This document shows, piece after piece, positions 48,420 to 58,504 of a stretch of 64,000 nt of DNA; positions within the stretch are counted from its first letter, which is position 1, and the number at the start of each line of letters is the position of its first letter. The notes beneath the pieces are model-generated. The model saw only the letters and a program-made list of their open reading frames with translations, searched no databases and was not told the origin of the DNA. Both the position numbers and the translations under genes were made by a program. Source of the stretch: Pseudomonas sp. R5(2019) (GTDB lineage Bacteria > Pseudomonadota > Gammaproteobacteria > Pseudomonadales > Pseudomonadaceae); assembly GCF_009905435.1 (NCBI RefSeq), contig NZ_JAAAMT010000012.1:1-64000 (forward strand), in the 5' to 3' direction.

Positions 48420-49231
48420 AGTACGCCCCAGTTGGCAGCCCAGAGCACCACGGCAAACACAGGAATGGCAGCGGTGAGGCTGTCGATGCGGTCCAGCACA
48501 CCACCATGCCCGGGCAGCAGCTGGCTGCTGTCCTTGATGCCGGCACGGCGCTTGAACATGCTTTCAGTCAGGTCACCCACCACCGACACCAGCACCACCA
48601 GGGTGGCGCCGAACAAGCCTTGAATCAATTCGGCAGCGCTCCACTCACGCTGGACAGCGACCACAGCGGTAATCAAGAGGCTGGCCAGCAAGCCGCCATA
48701 CAAGCCCTCGCGGCTCTTGCCCGGACTGACCTCCGGCGCCAGCCTGCGCTTGCCGAAGGCCTTGCCGGAGAAGTAGGCGCCGACGTCCGCGCCCCACACC
48801 AGCACCATGACCGCCATGATCAACCAGTTACCCAGCGGCCACTGCTTGATCAGGACCAGCCCTTGCCAGGCCGGCAACAGCACCAAAAGGCCGATCAGCA
48901 ATTTACAGGCGACGCTGGACCACAGGTCGCCCGTGCGCGGATAGGTAGCCACCAGCCAGGTCGCCAGCAACCACCATAGAATCGATGCGCCCAATACCCA
49001 CGGCGCCATTTCCGGCAACAGGTACAGCAAGAACAGCAAGCCTGCGACGATCGCAGCGTAAACGATGCGAAGCGGCTGCGCCTCGAAGCCGGCCAGACGC
49101 GCCCATTCCCAGGCACCCAGGGTGACCACCAGGCCGATAAAAAGGGAAAAGCCGGCGCCCGTGAGCAGGAAGAACCCGCACAGAGCAACCGGCAGCAGAA
49201 TCAGCGCAGTGATGATTCGTTGTTTAAGCAT
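48416..49231 (-). CDS. cdsA: Phosphatidate cytidylyltransferase
   Basis: CdsA makes CDP-diacylglycerol from phosphatidic acid and CTP, the branch point of phospholipid synthesis. The 271-residue protein is an integral membrane protein with about eight hydrophobic helices. The C-terminal CDS signature [26 protein letters not shown] (about 226-251) carries the metal-binding Asp residues. Its start shares one base with the uppS stop, and it overlaps dxr by 4 nt. Confidence 0.97.
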   Translation of the reverse strand: MLKQRIITALILLPVALCGFFLLTGAGFSLFIGLVVTLGAWEWARLAGFEAQPLRIVYAAIVAGLLFLLYLLPEMAPWVLGASILWWLLATWLVATYPRTGDLWSSVACKLLIGLLVLLPAWQGLVLIKQWPLGNWLIMAVMVLVWGADVGAYFSGKAFGKRRLAPEVSPGKSREGLYGGLLASLLITAVVAVQREWSAAELIQGLFGATLVVLVSVVGDLTESMFKRRAGIKDSSQLLPGHGGVLDRIDSLTAAIPVFAVVLWAANWGVL

Positions 49232-49986
49232 TAAGCGCGGGCTCCAGCTTCGACCTGCTCGCTCGTTTTACCAAAGCGCCGCTGACGCGAAGCAAAATCG
49301 GCCAGCGCAGTGCGCATGGCCTCGTGTTTGAAGTCCGGCCAGAACAGGTCGGAGAAATACAGCTCGGCATAGGCCAACTGCCACAGCAGGAAGTTGCTGA
49401 TGCGGTGCTCGCCACCGGTGCGGATGCACAGGTCGGGCAATGGCTGGTCGCCGGTCACCAAACAGGTCTGGAGCAGGCCCGGGGTAATGTCCTCAGGGCG
49501 CAAATGCCCCGCCTGAACTTCGCGGGCAAGGCGCTGTGCGGCCTGGGCGATATCCCACTGCCCACCATAATTGGCGGCAACCTGCAGAATGAAGCGACCT
49601 TCGCCGGCAGTCATCGCTTCTGCTTCGCGCATGGCGGCCTGCAACTCGGGATGGAAACGGGAACGGTCGCCGATAATGCGCAGGCTGATGTTGTTTTCAT
49701 TCAAGCGCCGGGCTTCACGCCGCAACGCCGAGAAAAACAGTTCCATCAGTGCCCCGACTTCGTCGGCCGGGCGCTGCCAGTTCTCGCTCGAGAAGGCGAA
49801 CAGCGTCAAGACTTCAACGCCCGACTTCACGCACACCTCGATGACCGCGCGCACCGCGTCCACGCCAGCCTTATGGCCGGCCACGCCGGGCAGGAAGCGC
49901 TTCTTCGCCCAGCGATTGTTCCCGTCCATGATGATTGCGACATGGCGCGGAACCGCGCCAGTCACTGCCTGTTTGGTCTTATCCAT
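49231..49986 (-). CDS. uppS: Undecaprenyl diphosphate synthase
   Basis: UppS extends farnesyl diphosphate with isopentenyl units to the C55 carrier lipid for peptidoglycan and O-antigen. The 251-residue cis-prenyltransferase has the diphosphate-binding loop IIMDGNNRWAKKR with Asp21, the FAFSSENWQRP motif, and the C-terminal RTGGEHRISNFLLWQLAYAELYF. It starts 19 nt after frr and overlaps cdsA by one base. It uses the products of dxr, ispD and ispF in this window. Confidence 0.97.
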   Translation of the reverse strand: MDKTKQAVTGAVPRHVAIIMDGNNRWAKKRFLPGVAGHKAGVDAVRAVIEVCVKSGVEVLTLFAFSSENWQRPADEVGALMELFFSALRREARRLNENNISLRIIGDRSRFHPELQAAMREAEAMTAGEGRFILQVAANYGGQWDIAQAAQRLAREVQAGHLRPEDITPGLLQTCLVTGDQPLPDLCIRTGGEHRISNFLLWQLAYAELYFSDLFWPDFKHEAMRTALADFASRQRRFGKTSEQVEAGARA

Positions 49987-50005
49987 GAATAAACTATACC
50001 GACCC

Positions 50006-50563
50006 TTAAACGGCCATCAGATCTGCTTCTTTTTGCTTCACAGCCTTTTCGATTTCAGCCACGAACTTGTCAGTCAGCTTCTGAATGTCGTCAGCAGCGC
50101 GACGCTCGTCGTCTTCGCTGATTTCCTTTTCCTTGACCAGATCCTTGAACTGGCTCAGCGCATCGCGACGGATGTTGCGCACGGCAACACGCGCATCTTC
50201 AGCGGCATCACGAGCCTGCTTGGTGAAGCCCTTGCGGGTTTCTTCGGTCAGCGCTGGCATGCTGATCAGCAGCAACTCGCCAAGGTTGGTCGGGTTCAGG
50301 TTCAGGCCGGCGCTGCCGATCGCCTTGTCGACAGCACCGAGCATGTTGCGCTCGAAGGCGACGACTTGCAGGGTACGGGCGTCCTTGACGGTAATGTTGG
50401 CCACTTGCTTGATCGGCGTATCAGCGCCGTAGTACGGGACCATCACGCCTTCAAGAACGCTGGGGTGCGCCTGGCCGGTACGGATACGGCTGAAGGCATG
50501 CGCCAGCGACTCGAGCGACTTCTGCATGCGCTCCTGGGTGTCTTTCTTGATTTCGTTGATCAT
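50006..50563 (-). CDS. frr: Ribosome recycling factor
   Basis: Frr splits post-termination ribosomes together with EF-G. The 185-residue protein has the typical two-domain layout. The N-terminal helix [34 protein letters not shown] is followed by the small beta domain ([19 protein letters not shown]) and the long C-terminal helices with [39 protein letters not shown]. It overlaps pyrH by 4 nt. Confidence 0.98.
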   Translation of the reverse strand: MINEIKKDTQERMQKSLESLAHAFSRIRTGQAHPSVLEGVMVPYYGADTPIKQVANITVKDARTLQVVAFERNMLGAVDKAIGSAGLNLNPTNLGELLLISMPALTEETRKGFTKQARDAAEDARVAVRNIRRDALSQFKDLVKEKEISEDDERRAADDIQKLTDKFVAEIEKAVKQKEADLMAV

Positions 50564-51303
50564 TCTTCGCCTTCCTCGATCAGAGTTCCTTCAGCGCCGC
50601 CCACTACGATGTTCAGCAGCGCACCTGGCTTGTTCATGTTAAACACCCGCAGCGGCATCTTGTGGTCGCGGCACAGGCAAATTGCGGTCAGGTCCATCAC
50701 GCCCAGCTTGCGATCCAGTACTTCATCGTACGTCAAGCGATCGAATTTCTCGGCATGCGGGTCCTTGAATGGATCGGCAGTGTACACACCATCGACCTTG
50801 GTCGCTTTCAATACCACGTCCGCGTCGATTTCAATCGCGCGCAGGCAAGCGGCCGAATCGGTGGTAAAGAAAGGGTTGCCGGTACCGGCAGCGAAAATTA
50901 CCACATCGCCGGAATTAAGGTGACGAACACCTTTGCGACGGTCGTAGTGATCGGTGACACCGACCATGGAAATCGCCGACATGACGATGGCCGGGATATT
51001 GGAACGCTCCAGCGCATCGCGCATGGCCAGGGCATTCATTACGGTTGCCAGCATGCCCATGTGGTCACCGGTAACGCGATCCATGCCGGCTGCGCTCAAG
51101 GCAGCGCCACGGAACAGGTTGCCGCCGCCGATGACCAGACCGACCTGAACGCCGATGCCGACCAGCTGGCCAACTTCCAGCGCCATGCGATCCAGTACTT
51201 TCGGATCGATCCCGAACTCCTCGGAACCCATCAGGGCCTCGCCGCTAAGTTTGAGCAAAATGCGTTTATAGCGAGGTTGACGACCACTCACCTGCTGAGC
51301 CAT
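50560..51303 (-). CDS. pyrH: UMP kinase
   Basis: PyrH phosphorylates UMP to UDP and belongs to the amino-acid-kinase fold. The 247-residue protein has [13 protein letters not shown] near the N-terminus, [31 protein letters not shown], and [13 protein letters not shown]. It also has [19 protein letters not shown]. The ATG at 51303 has GCAGGAGAGATTCGC upstream. The 20-residue longer frame is not supported. A strong hairpin separates it from tsf. Confidence 0.97.
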   Translation of the reverse strand: MAQQVSGRQPRYKRILLKLSGEALMGSEEFGIDPKVLDRMALEVGQLVGIGVQVGLVIGGGNLFRGAALSAAGMDRVTGDHMGMLATVMNALAMRDALERSNIPAIVMSAISMVGVTDHYDRRKGVRHLNSGDVVIFAAGTGNPFFTTDSAACLRAIEIDADVVLKATKVDGVYTADPFKDPHAEKFDRLTYDEVLDRKLGVMDLTAICLCRDHKMPLRVFNMNKPGALLNIVVGGAEGTLIEEGEE

Positions 51304-51433
51304 TGCGAATCTCTCCTGCGGCGTTTTAAAAAATTCTGAGCCGGCTGTTTTCAGCCAGGCCAACTCTAAGCTTGGCGCTGCGACAGCGCCATGGATGCGG
51401 GCCTCGTAAGCCGGAATCCGTCCTTCACTTTGA

Positions 51434-51469
51434 CAAAGAGGCTGCGCGCGTGAGCGGGCAGCCTCTTTG
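51434..51469 (-). terminator. Hairpin between tsf and pyrH
   Basis: CAAAGAGGCTGC and GCAGCCTCTTTG make a perfect 12-bp stem around a 12-nt loop, 22 nt past the tsf stop. The 3' tract is weak (TCAAAGTG), so it may attenuate rather than end transcription into pyrH. Confidence 0.75.
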
Positions 51470-51491
51470 GGGCGACAGAGATTAATCCGTC

Positions 51492-52364
51492 TTATTGCTT
51501 GTTGGCAGCAGCCACTTGAGCGGCAACTTCTTCTGCGAAGTTGTCAACTGGCTTCTCGATGCCTTCACCGACTTTGAAGTAGGTGAACGAAACGATTTCA
51601 GCGCCGGCTTTCTTGGCCAGTTCACCGACCTTGACTTCAGGGTTCTTGACGAACGCCTGCTCGACCAGGCTGGCTTCAGCCAGGAACTTGGTGATACGAC
51701 CAGCAACCATCTTCTCGACGATTTCGGCTGGCTTGCCCTTGATCTTGTCTTCGTTCAGGCTCATGAAGACGCCTTTTTCGCGCTCGATAGCGTCGGCCGA
51801 AACTTCCGAAGGCAGCAGGAACTCAGGGTTGCTGGCGGCTACGTGCATGGCGATGTCTCTGGCCAGCTCAGCGTTGCCGCCTTTCAGAGCGACCACAACA
51901 CCGATCTTGTTGCCGTGCAGGTAGGCATCAACCACGTCGCCTTCAACGCGGGTCAGGCGGCGAATATTGACGTTCTCGCCAACTTTGGCAACCAGAGCTT
52001 CACGTGCTGGCTCTTGAGCGGCGATCAGCGGCGCTGCGTCGGTCAGTTTGTCAGCGAATGCTTTTTCGATGCTGGCAGCAACGAAGGCCTTGAAGTCGTC
52101 CTGCAGAGCCAGGAAGTCGGTCTGCGAGTTGACTTCCAGGATCACGGCAGACTTGCCGTCTTCAGCGACTTTAGTAGCGATAGCGCCTTCAGCAGCAACG
52201 TTGCCTGCTTTCTTGGCAGCCTTGATGGCGCCCGAGGCACGCATGTCGTCAATGGCTTTTTCGATATCGCCGCCAGCCTTGGTGAGGGCTTTTTTGCAGT
52301 CCATCATGCCTTCGCCGGTGCGCTCGCGCAGTTCTTTTACCAGCGCTGCAGTAATTTCTGCCAT
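51492..52364 (-). CDS. tsf: Translation elongation factor Ts
   Basis: EF-Ts recycles EF-Tu from GDP to GTP. The 290-residue protein starts [42 protein letters not shown]. That region carries the UBA-like domain and the EF-Ts signature. The core contact [17 protein letters not shown] (about residues 77-93) and the coiled-coil and C-terminal modules follow. It is downstream of rpsB, separated by a strong terminator-like hairpin. Confidence 0.98.
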   Translation of the reverse strand: MAEITAALVKELRERTGEGMMDCKKALTKAGGDIEKAIDDMRASGAIKAAKKAGNVAAEGAIATKVAEDGKSAVILEVNSQTDFLALQDDFKAFVAASIEKAFADKLTDAAPLIAAQEPAREALVAKVGENVNIRRLTRVEGDVVDAYLHGNKIGVVVALKGGNAELARDIAMHVAASNPEFLLPSEVSADAIEREKGVFMSLNEDKIKGKPAEIVEKMVAGRITKFLAEASLVEQAFVKNPEVKVGELAKKAGAEIVSFTYFKVGEGIEKPVDNFAEEVAAQVAAANKQ

Positions 52365-52500
52365 TTCAAATTCCTCTTGGATAGGTTTTCAACCATTCCA
52401 CCCGTTCAGGGCGATTCAATTCTGGAAATCCGCCGCCGGCTGTGCTCGATACTTATGCTCGATAAAAACGCAATGACGACGCCAGGGGGATTTCGAGGTG

Positions 52501-52529
52501 GCAAAAAGGGGGCAAAGCCCCCTTTTTGC
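52501..52529 (-). terminator. Terminator/attenuator between rpsB and tsf
   Basis: A perfect 13-bp stem is formed by GCAAAAAGGGGGC and GCCCCCTTTTTGC with a 3-nt loop. The A and T runs lie within the stem. It lies about 30 nt past the rpsB stop. It probably ends a share of rpsB transcripts and sets the rpsB to tsf ratio. Confidence 0.88.
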
Positions 52530-52558
52530 GTACTGAGTCAACGCCAGGCGTTACCGAC

Positions 52559-53299
52559 TCAGCCTTCTACTGTTGCAGCAGGAGCGTCTTGAACGAACTC
52601 TTCGGTACCGCCAGCAACGTGGTTGCGGCCACGGATAACAGCGTCAGCCATCGAACCCATGTACAGCTGGATGGCGCGAATGGCGTCATCGTTGCCTGGG
52701 ATGATGTAGTCAACGCCTTCCGGGCTGCTGTTGGTATCGACAACGCCGATGACCGGGATGCCCAGCTTGTTGGCTTCGGTGATCGCGATGCGCTCGTGAT
52801 CAACGTCGATGACGAACAGTGCGTCAGGCAGGCCGCCCATGTCCTTGATACCGCCCAGGCTGCGATCCAGTTTTTCCAGATCACGGGAGCGCATCAGGGC
52901 TTCTTTCTTGGTCAGCTTGGCAAAGGTGCCATCTTCGGCCTGGGTTTCCAGGTCGCGCAGACGCTTGATCGAAGCACGGATGGTTTTGAAGTTGGTCAGC
53001 ATGCCGCCCAACCAGCGGTGGTCGACGTACGGCGAGCCGCAACGTGCTGCTTCTTCAGCTACGATCTTGCCGGCGGAACGCTTGGTGCCGACGAACAGGA
53101 TCTTGTTTTTGCCCTGGGCCAGGCGCTCTACGAACGTCAGAGCGTCGTTGAACATTGGCAGGGTTTTTTCAAGGTTGATGATGTGGATCTTGTTGCGCGC
53201 GCCGAAAATGTACTTGCCCATTTTCGGGTTCCAGTAACGGGTCTGGTGGCCGAAGTGCACACCGGCCTTCAGCATATCGCGCATATTGACTTGGGACAT
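52559..53299 (-). CDS. rpsB: 30S ribosomal protein S2
   Basis: S2 is a late-assembling small-subunit protein needed for S1 binding. The 246-residue protein begins [27 protein letters not shown] and has [19 protein letters not shown], the [17 protein letters not shown] signature, and [33 protein letters not shown]. The start at 53299 has AAGGAACTATC upstream. A longer frame to 53383 is the leader region. It opens the long minus-strand operon run and is divergent from map. Confidence 0.98.
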   Translation of the reverse strand: MSQVNMRDMLKAGVHFGHQTRYWNPKMGKYIFGARNKIHIINLEKTLPMFNDALTFVERLAQGKNKILFVGTKRSAGKIVAEEAARCGSPYVDHRWLGGMLTNFKTIRASIKRLRDLETQAEDGTFAKLTKKEALMRSRDLEKLDRSLGGIKDMGGLPDALFVIDVDHERIAITEANKLGIPVIGVVDTNSSPEGVDYIIPGNDDAIRAIQLYMGSMADAVIRGRNHVAGGTEEFVQDAPAATVEG

Positions 53300-53468
53300 G
53301 ATAGTTCCTTGATAAGTCGGGTTAGGCCTCCACGCATCCCAATGACCAACCGGCAGCTCAGTGGCTGAGGGCACCCAGGTCATCGTGCCGATGCATGTGC
53401 GGGTTAGTGCTTCCTGGGTAGTCCCGGAAAGCGGCGCATTTTATACCACAGAACCTCGAGCAACGAAA
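53300..53468 (-). promoter_or_regulatory. rpsB promoter and structured leader
   Basis: TTTCGT (53463-53468) and TATAAA (53440-53445) on the minus strand are spaced 17 bp, followed by AATGCGCCGC. The resulting leader of about 130 nt contains GGGTGCCCTCAGCCACTGAG and other short palindromes. rpsB leaders in gamma-proteobacteria are known to bind S2 for feedback control, and this leader is a candidate for the same. The remaining part of the 368-bp divergent gap (53469-53667) has TAGAAT at 53613-53618 as a possible map -10 box and no gene. Confidence 0.55.
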
Positions 53469-53667
53469 CCCGAAATAACAACCGCTCGCCAGGGTTTTGC
53501 GCATGGCCAGGATTCGCGCCAGAATGATCACAGCCCCGCTCTACCCGAGCCAAGATGTCTATATATAAGGTTGCAACCTTGCCACACCCGCCAGAACCGG
53601 CCATGCGTCTGGTAGAATTGCGCCTTTCCCGAGTTTACCCGCGCCCGCCGGCGCCGAGAGAGCCTTA

Positions 53668-54450
53668 ATGACCGTCACCATCAAAACCCCCGAAGACATC
53701 GAGAAGATGCGCATCGCCGGCCGTCTGGCGGCCGAGGTGCTGGAAATGATCGGGGAGCATGTCAAGCCTGGCGTGACCACCGAGGAACTGGACCGTATCT
53801 GCCACGATTACATCATCAACGTGCAGCAAGCGATCCCGGCGCCGCTGAACTACAAGGGGTTTCCCAAGTCGATCTGCACCTCGATCAATCATGTGGTCTG
53901 CCACGGCATCCCCAACGAGAAGCCGCTGAAAAATGGCGATGTGTTGAACATCGACATCACCGTCATCAAGGATGGTTACCACGGCGACACCAGCAAGATG
54001 TTCCATGTCGGCAACGTGCCCGAGTGGGCAGTACGCCTGTCGAAAATCACCCAGGAATGCATGTACAAGGGCATTGAAGTCGTGCGTCCCGGCGCACGCC
54101 TGGGGGATATCGGCGAAGTGATCCAGAAGCACGCCGAAAAGAACGGTTTCTCGGTCGTTCGCGAGTATTGCGGCCACGGCATCGGCAAGGTGTTCCACGA
54201 AGAGCCTCAGGTGCTGCACTACGGTCGCGCTGGCACCGGCATGGAACTGAAGGAAGGCATGACCTTCACCATCGAACCGATGATCAACCAGGGCAAGGCC
54301 GAGACCCGCCTGCTCGGCGACGGCTGGACCGCGATCACCAAGGACCGCAAGTTGTCCGCCCAATACGAGCACACCATCCTGGTGACCGCCGACGGCTACG
54401 AGATCTTTACCCTGCGCAGCGATGACACCATCGCCCGCACCTCGGCCTGA
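53668..54450 (+). CDS. map: Type I methionine aminopeptidase
   Basis: Map removes the initiator methionine from nascent proteins. The 260-residue pita-bread protein has metal ligands in [19 protein letters not shown] (two Asp), [14 protein letters not shown] (His), FTIEPMI (Glu) and [11 protein letters not shown] (Glu). The substrate-binding His lies in [10 protein letters not shown]. It is divergent from rpsB, and glnD follows 32 nt after its stop. Confidence 0.97.
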   Translation: MTVTIKTPEDIEKMRIAGRLAAEVLEMIGEHVKPGVTTEELDRICHDYIINVQQAIPAPLNYKGFPKSICTSINHVVCHGIPNEKPLKNGDVLNIDITVIKDGYHGDTSKMFHVGNVPEWAVRLSKITQECMYKGIEVVRPGARLGDIGEVIQKHAEKNGFSVVREYCGHGIGKVFHEEPQVLHYGRAGTGMELKEGMTFTIEPMINQGKAETRLLGDGWTAITKDRKLSAQYEHTILVTADGYEIFTLRSDDTIARTSA

Positions 54451-54482
54451 GCGCCCTTGTCCAATCAGTAAGGAAAGCGACG

Positions 54483-57185
54483 ATGCCGCAGGTGGATCCA
54501 GAATTGTTCGACCGGGGTCAGTTCCAGGCCGAACTGGCGTTGAAAGCCAGCCCCATCGCCGCTTTCAAGAAGGCCATTCGCCAAGCCCGCGAAGTGCTCG
54601 ACGGGCGCTTCAAAAGCGGCCGTGACATCCGCCGCCTGATCGAAGACCGCGCCTGGCTCGTCGACAATATCCTGCAGCAGGCCTGGAACCACTTCGACTG
54701 GAGCGAGGACGCCGATATCGCCCTGGTCGCGGTCGGGGGTTATGGCCGCGGCGAACTTCACCCTTACTCCGACATCGACCTGCTGATCCTGCTCGACAAC
54801 GCCGATCACGAGATCTTTCGCGATTCCATCGAGCGCTTTTTGACCCTGTTGTGGGACATTGGCCTGGAAGTTGGCCAAAGCGTGCGCTCGATCGAGGAGT
54901 GCGCCGAACAGGCCCGTGGTGACCTGACGATCATCACCAACCTGATGGAAAGCCGTACCATCGCCGGCCCCGAACGGTTGCGCCTGCGCATGCTCGAAGT
55001 CACCAGCACGGCGCACATGTGGCCAAGCAAGGAGTTCTTCCTGGCCAAGCGTGCCGAACAGAAGGCGCGACACCACAAGTACAACGACACCGAGTACAAC
55101 CTGGAACCCAACGTCAAGGGCTCCCCCGGTGGCTTGCGCGACATCCAGACGGTGCTCTGGGTCGCCCGCCGCCAGTACGGCACCTTGAACTTGCATGCCT
55201 TGGCGGGCGAAGGCTTTTTGCTGGAAAGCGAGAACAACCTGCTGGCTTCCTCCCAGGAGTTTCTCTGGAAGGTGCGCTATGCCCTGCACATGCTCGCCGG
55301 TCGCGCGGAAGACCGCCTGCTGTTCGACCATCAGCGCAGCATCGCCGCGCTGCTGGGTTACAAGGACGACAATGCCAAGCGCGCCATCGAACGCTTTATG
55401 CAGAAGTACTATCGGGTGGTCATGAGCATCGCCGAGCTGAGCGACCTGATCATTCAGCACTTCGAAGAGCTGATCCTCGCCGACGATGCCAGCAGCAGCA
55501 CCCAGCCGCTCAACTCGCGCTTCCAGTTGCACGACGGCTATATCGAAGCCACGCACGTGAACGTGTTCAAGCGCACGCCGTTCGCCATGCTGGAAATCTT
55601 CGTGCTGATGGCTCAACACCCGGAAATCAAAGGGGTGCGCGCCGACACCATCCGCCTGTTGCGCGAGCACCGGCACCTGATCGACGACGAGTTCCGCAAC
55701 GATATCCGCAACACCAGCCTGTTCATCGAGCTGTTCAAGTGCGAGATCGGTATCCACCGTAATCTGCGGCGCATGAACCGCTACGGCATCCTGGGGCGCT
55801 ACTTGCCGGAATTCGGTCATATCGTCGGCCAGATGCAACACGACCTGTTCCACATCTATACCGTCGATGCGCACACGCTCAACCTCATCAAGCACTTGCG
55901 CAAGCTCCAGTACACGCCGGTTTCCGAGAAGTTTCCGCTGGCCAGCAAGTTGATGGGCAAACTGCCCAAGCCCGAACTGATCTACCTGGCCGGGCTGTAC
56001 CACGACATCGGCAAGGGCCGCCACGGCGACCACTCCGAGCTGGGCGCCGTGGATGCCGAAGCCTTCTGCCATCGCCATCAGCTGCCCCACTGGGACAGCC
56101 GCCTGATCGTCTGGCTGGTGCAAAACCATCTGGTGATGTCTACCACCGCCCAGCGCAAGGACCTCTCCGACCCGCAAGTGATCCATGACTTCGCCCACCT
56201 GATGGGCGACCATACGCGGCTCGACTACCTCTATGTGCTGACGGTTGCCGACATCAACGCGACCAACCCGAGCCTGTGGAACTCCTGGCGCGCCAGCCTG
56301 CTGCGCCAGCTCTACACCGAGACCAAGCGTGCCCTGCGCCGCGGCCTGGAGAACCCGCTGGACCGCGAAGAGCAGATTCGCCAGACCCAAAGCGCGGCCC
56401 TGGACATTCTGGTGCGCAGTGGCACCGACCCGGACGACGTCGAACAACTCTGGTCGCAGCTGGGCGACGATTACTTCCTGCGCCATACCGCCGGCGACGT
56501 GGCCTGGCACAGCGACGCAATCCTGCAGCAACCCAGCGACGGCGGCCCGCTGGTGCTGATCAAGGAGACGACCCAGCGCGAGTTCGAGGGCGGCACCCAG
56601 ATCTTCATCTATGCACCGGACCAGCACGATTTCTTCGCGGTGACCGTGGCCGCCATGGACCAGCTCAACCTGAACATCCATGACGCCCGTATCATCACCT
56701 CCAGCAGCCAGTTCACCCTCGACACCTACATCGTGCTCGACAACGATGGCGGTTCGATCGGCGACAACCCGGTGCGCATCAAGGAAATCCGCGACGGCCT
56801 GACCGAGGCATTGCGCAACCCGGACGACTACCCGACCATCATCCAGCGTCGAGTGCCGCGCCAGCTCAAGCACTTTGCCTTTGCCCCGCAGGTGACGATC
56901 CACAACGATGCCCAGCGCCCGGTCACGATCCTGGAACTGAGCGCGCCGGACCGCCCAGGCCTGCTGGCGCGGATCGGCAAGATTTTCCTGGAGTACGACC
57001 TGTCACTGCAAAACGCCAAGATCGCCACCCTGGGCGAGCGGGTAGAAGACGTGTTCTTCATTACCGACGCCCACAACCAGCCGCTTTCCGACCCACAACT
57101 GTGCAGTCGGCTGCAGGATGCCATTGTCGAACAACTGAGCGTCAACCAGAGCAACAGTATCGAATTGAGCCGCCTGTCCATCTAG
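54483..57185 (+). CDS. glnD: Bifunctional uridylyltransferase/uridylyl-removing enzyme GlnD
   Basis: GlnD is the primary nitrogen sensor. It uridylylates PII (GlnB/GlnK) when glutamine is low and removes UMP when glutamine is high. The 900-residue protein has an N-terminal nucleotidyltransferase motif [19 protein letters not shown] (85-103, with D97 and D99). The HD hydrolase domain has [13 protein letters not shown] near 507-519, and two C-terminal ACT domains follow (about 705-790 and 812-890). The order map-glnD-dapC is the conserved Pseudomonas order, with gaps of only 32 and 27 nt. Confidence 0.98.
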   Translation: MPQVDPELFDRGQFQAELALKASPIAAFKKAIRQAREVLDGRFKSGRDIRRLIEDRAWLVDNILQQAWNHFDWSEDADIALVAVGGYGRGELHPYSDIDLLILLDNADHEIFRDSIERFLTLLWDIGLEVGQSVRSIEECAEQARGDLTIITNLMESRTIAGPERLRLRMLEVTSTAHMWPSKEFFLAKRAEQKARHHKYNDTEYNLEPNVKGSPGGLRDIQTVLWVARRQYGTLNLHALAGEGFLLESENNLLASSQEFLWKVRYALHMLAGRAEDRLLFDHQRSIAALLGYKDDNAKRAIERFMQKYYRVVMSIAELSDLIIQHFEELILADDASSSTQPLNSRFQLHDGYIEATHVNVFKRTPFAMLEIFVLMAQHPEIKGVRADTIRLLREHRHLIDDEFRNDIRNTSLFIELFKCEIGIHRNLRRMNRYGILGRYLPEFGHIVGQMQHDLFHIYTVDAHTLNLIKHLRKLQYTPVSEKFPLASKLMGKLPKPELIYLAGLYHDIGKGRHGDHSELGAVDAEAFCHRHQLPHWDSRLIVWLVQNHLVMSTTAQRKDLSDPQVIHDFAHLMGDHTRLDYLYVLTVADINATNPSLWNSWRASLLRQLYTETKRALRRGLENPLDREEQIRQTQSAALDILVRSGTDPDDVEQLWSQLGDDYFLRHTAGDVAWHSDAILQQPSDGGPLVLIKETTQREFEGGTQIFIYAPDQHDFFAVTVAAMDQLNLNIHDARIITSSSQFTLDTYIVLDNDGGSIGDNPVRIKEIRDGLTEALRNPDDYPTIIQRRVPRQLKHFAFAPQVTIHNDAQRPVTILELSAPDRPGLLARIGKIFLEYDLSLQNAKIATLGERVEDVFFITDAHNQPLSDPQLCSRLQDAIVEQLSVNQSNSIELSRLSI

Positions 57186-57212
57186 TTTGATCATCCGCGA
57201 GACCCGACCCGA

Positions 57213-58406
57213 ATGAACAATGCTTTGACCCAGCTTCAGCCCTACCCGTTCGAGAAACTGCGCGCGCTGCTCGGCAGCGTGAAACCGGCGGCCGACAAGC
57301 GCGCCATCGCGCTGTCGATCGGCGAGCCCAAGCACCGCTCGCCAAGCTTTGTCGCCGAAGCGCTGTCGGCCAACCTTGAGCAGATGGCGGTATATCCGAC
57401 CACGCTGGGCATTCCTGCCCTGCGCGAAGCGATTGCCAGCTGGTGCGAGCGTCGCTTCCAGGTGCCAGCCGGCTGGCTCGACCCGGCTCGCCATGTGCTG
57501 CCGGTCAATGGCACCCGCGAAGCGCTGTTCTCTTTCACTCAGGCAGTGGTCAATCGCAGTGCTGACGGGCTGGTGGTCAGCCCGAACCCGTTCTACCAGA
57601 TCTACGAAGGTGCCGCCCTGCTGGCTGGCGCCCAGCCACACTACCTGCCATGCCTGGATGAAAACGGCTTCAACCCGGATTTCGATGCCGTCTCGGCTGA
57701 TGTCTGGAAGCGTTGCCAGATTCTCTTCCTGTGCTCGCCCGGCAACCCGACCGGGGCACTGATCCCGCTGGAAACCCTGAAGAAGCTGATTGCCCTCGCC
57801 GACCAGTACGATTTCGTGATCGCCGCCGACGAGTGCTACAGCGAGCTGTACTTCGACGAACAAACCCCGCCGCCCGGCCTGCTGAGTGCCTGCGCAGCGC
57901 TGGGCCGCAGCGACTTCAAGCGTTGCGTGGTATTCCACAGTCTGTCCAAGCGCTCCAACCTGCCAGGCCTGCGCTCAGGCTTCGTGGCCGGTGATGCGGA
58001 TATCCTCAAGGACTTCTTGCTATACCGCACTTACCACGGCTGCGCCATGCCGGTACAAACCCAACTGGCGAGCATTGCCGCCTGGAACGATGAGGTCCAC
58101 GTGCGCGCCAACCGCGCCTTGTACCGCGAGAAGTTCGACGCTGTACTGGAGATCCTCGCCCCGGTGTTGGATGTGCAGAAACCGGATGGTGGCTTCTACC
58201 TGTGGGCAAAAGTGCCGATGGACGATGCCGAGTTCTGCCGCGGCCTGTTTGAACAACAGCACGTGACCGTCGTGCCGGGCTCGTACCTGTCGCGCGAAGT
58301 CGACGGCGTGAACCCGGGGGCAGGTCGTGTGCGGATGGCGCTGGTTGCGCCGTTGGCCGAGTGCGTCGAGGCAGCTGAGCGGATTCGCGATTTCCTCAAA
58401 GGCTAA
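57213..58406 (+). CDS. dapC: Succinyldiaminopimelate transaminase
   Basis: DapC converts N-succinyl-2-amino-6-ketopimelate to N-succinyl-diaminopimelate in lysine and peptidoglycan synthesis. The 397-residue PLP class I aminotransferase has the substrate region NGTREALFSFTQAV, the PLP-phosphate and cofactor residues in CSPGNPTGALIP and AADECYSELYF, and the Schiff-base Lys246 in FHSLSKRSNLPGLRSGF. dapD, the preceding pathway step, lies 2.5 kb downstream. A REPIN starts 11 nt after the stop. Confidence 0.94.
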   Translation: MNNALTQLQPYPFEKLRALLGSVKPAADKRAIALSIGEPKHRSPSFVAEALSANLEQMAVYPTTLGIPALREAIASWCERRFQVPAGWLDPARHVLPVNGTREALFSFTQAVVNRSADGLVVSPNPFYQIYEGAALLAGAQPHYLPCLDENGFNPDFDAVSADVWKRCQILFLCSPGNPTGALIPLETLKKLIALADQYDFVIAADECYSELYFDEQTPPPGLLSACAALGRSDFKRCVVFHSLSKRSNLPGLRSGFVAGDADILKDFLLYRTYHGCAMPVQTQLASIAAWNDEVHVRANRALYREKFDAVLEILAPVLDVQKPDGGFYLWAKVPMDDAEFCRGLFEQQHVTVVPGSYLSREVDGVNPGAGRVRMALVAPLAECVEAAERIRDFLKG

Positions 58407-58417
58407 CCCGAACACGT

Positions 58418-58504
58418 GTAGGAGCAGAGCTTGCTCGCGATGGCCTCACCGCGGTATTTCCGTTACACCGCGGCGATGCCATCGCGAGCAAGCTCGGCTC
58501 CTAC
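58418..58504. repeat. REPIN overlapping the antiporter stop codon
   Basis: Arms 58418-58444 and 58478-58504 are inverted copies with one mismatch. The core is GCTTGCTCGCGATGGC. An inner CCGCGG pair lies in the loop. The outer end of the right arm (58501-58503, CTA) is the TAG stop codon of the minus-strand antiporter gene. The element sits between convergent dapC and that gene. Confidence 0.9.
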
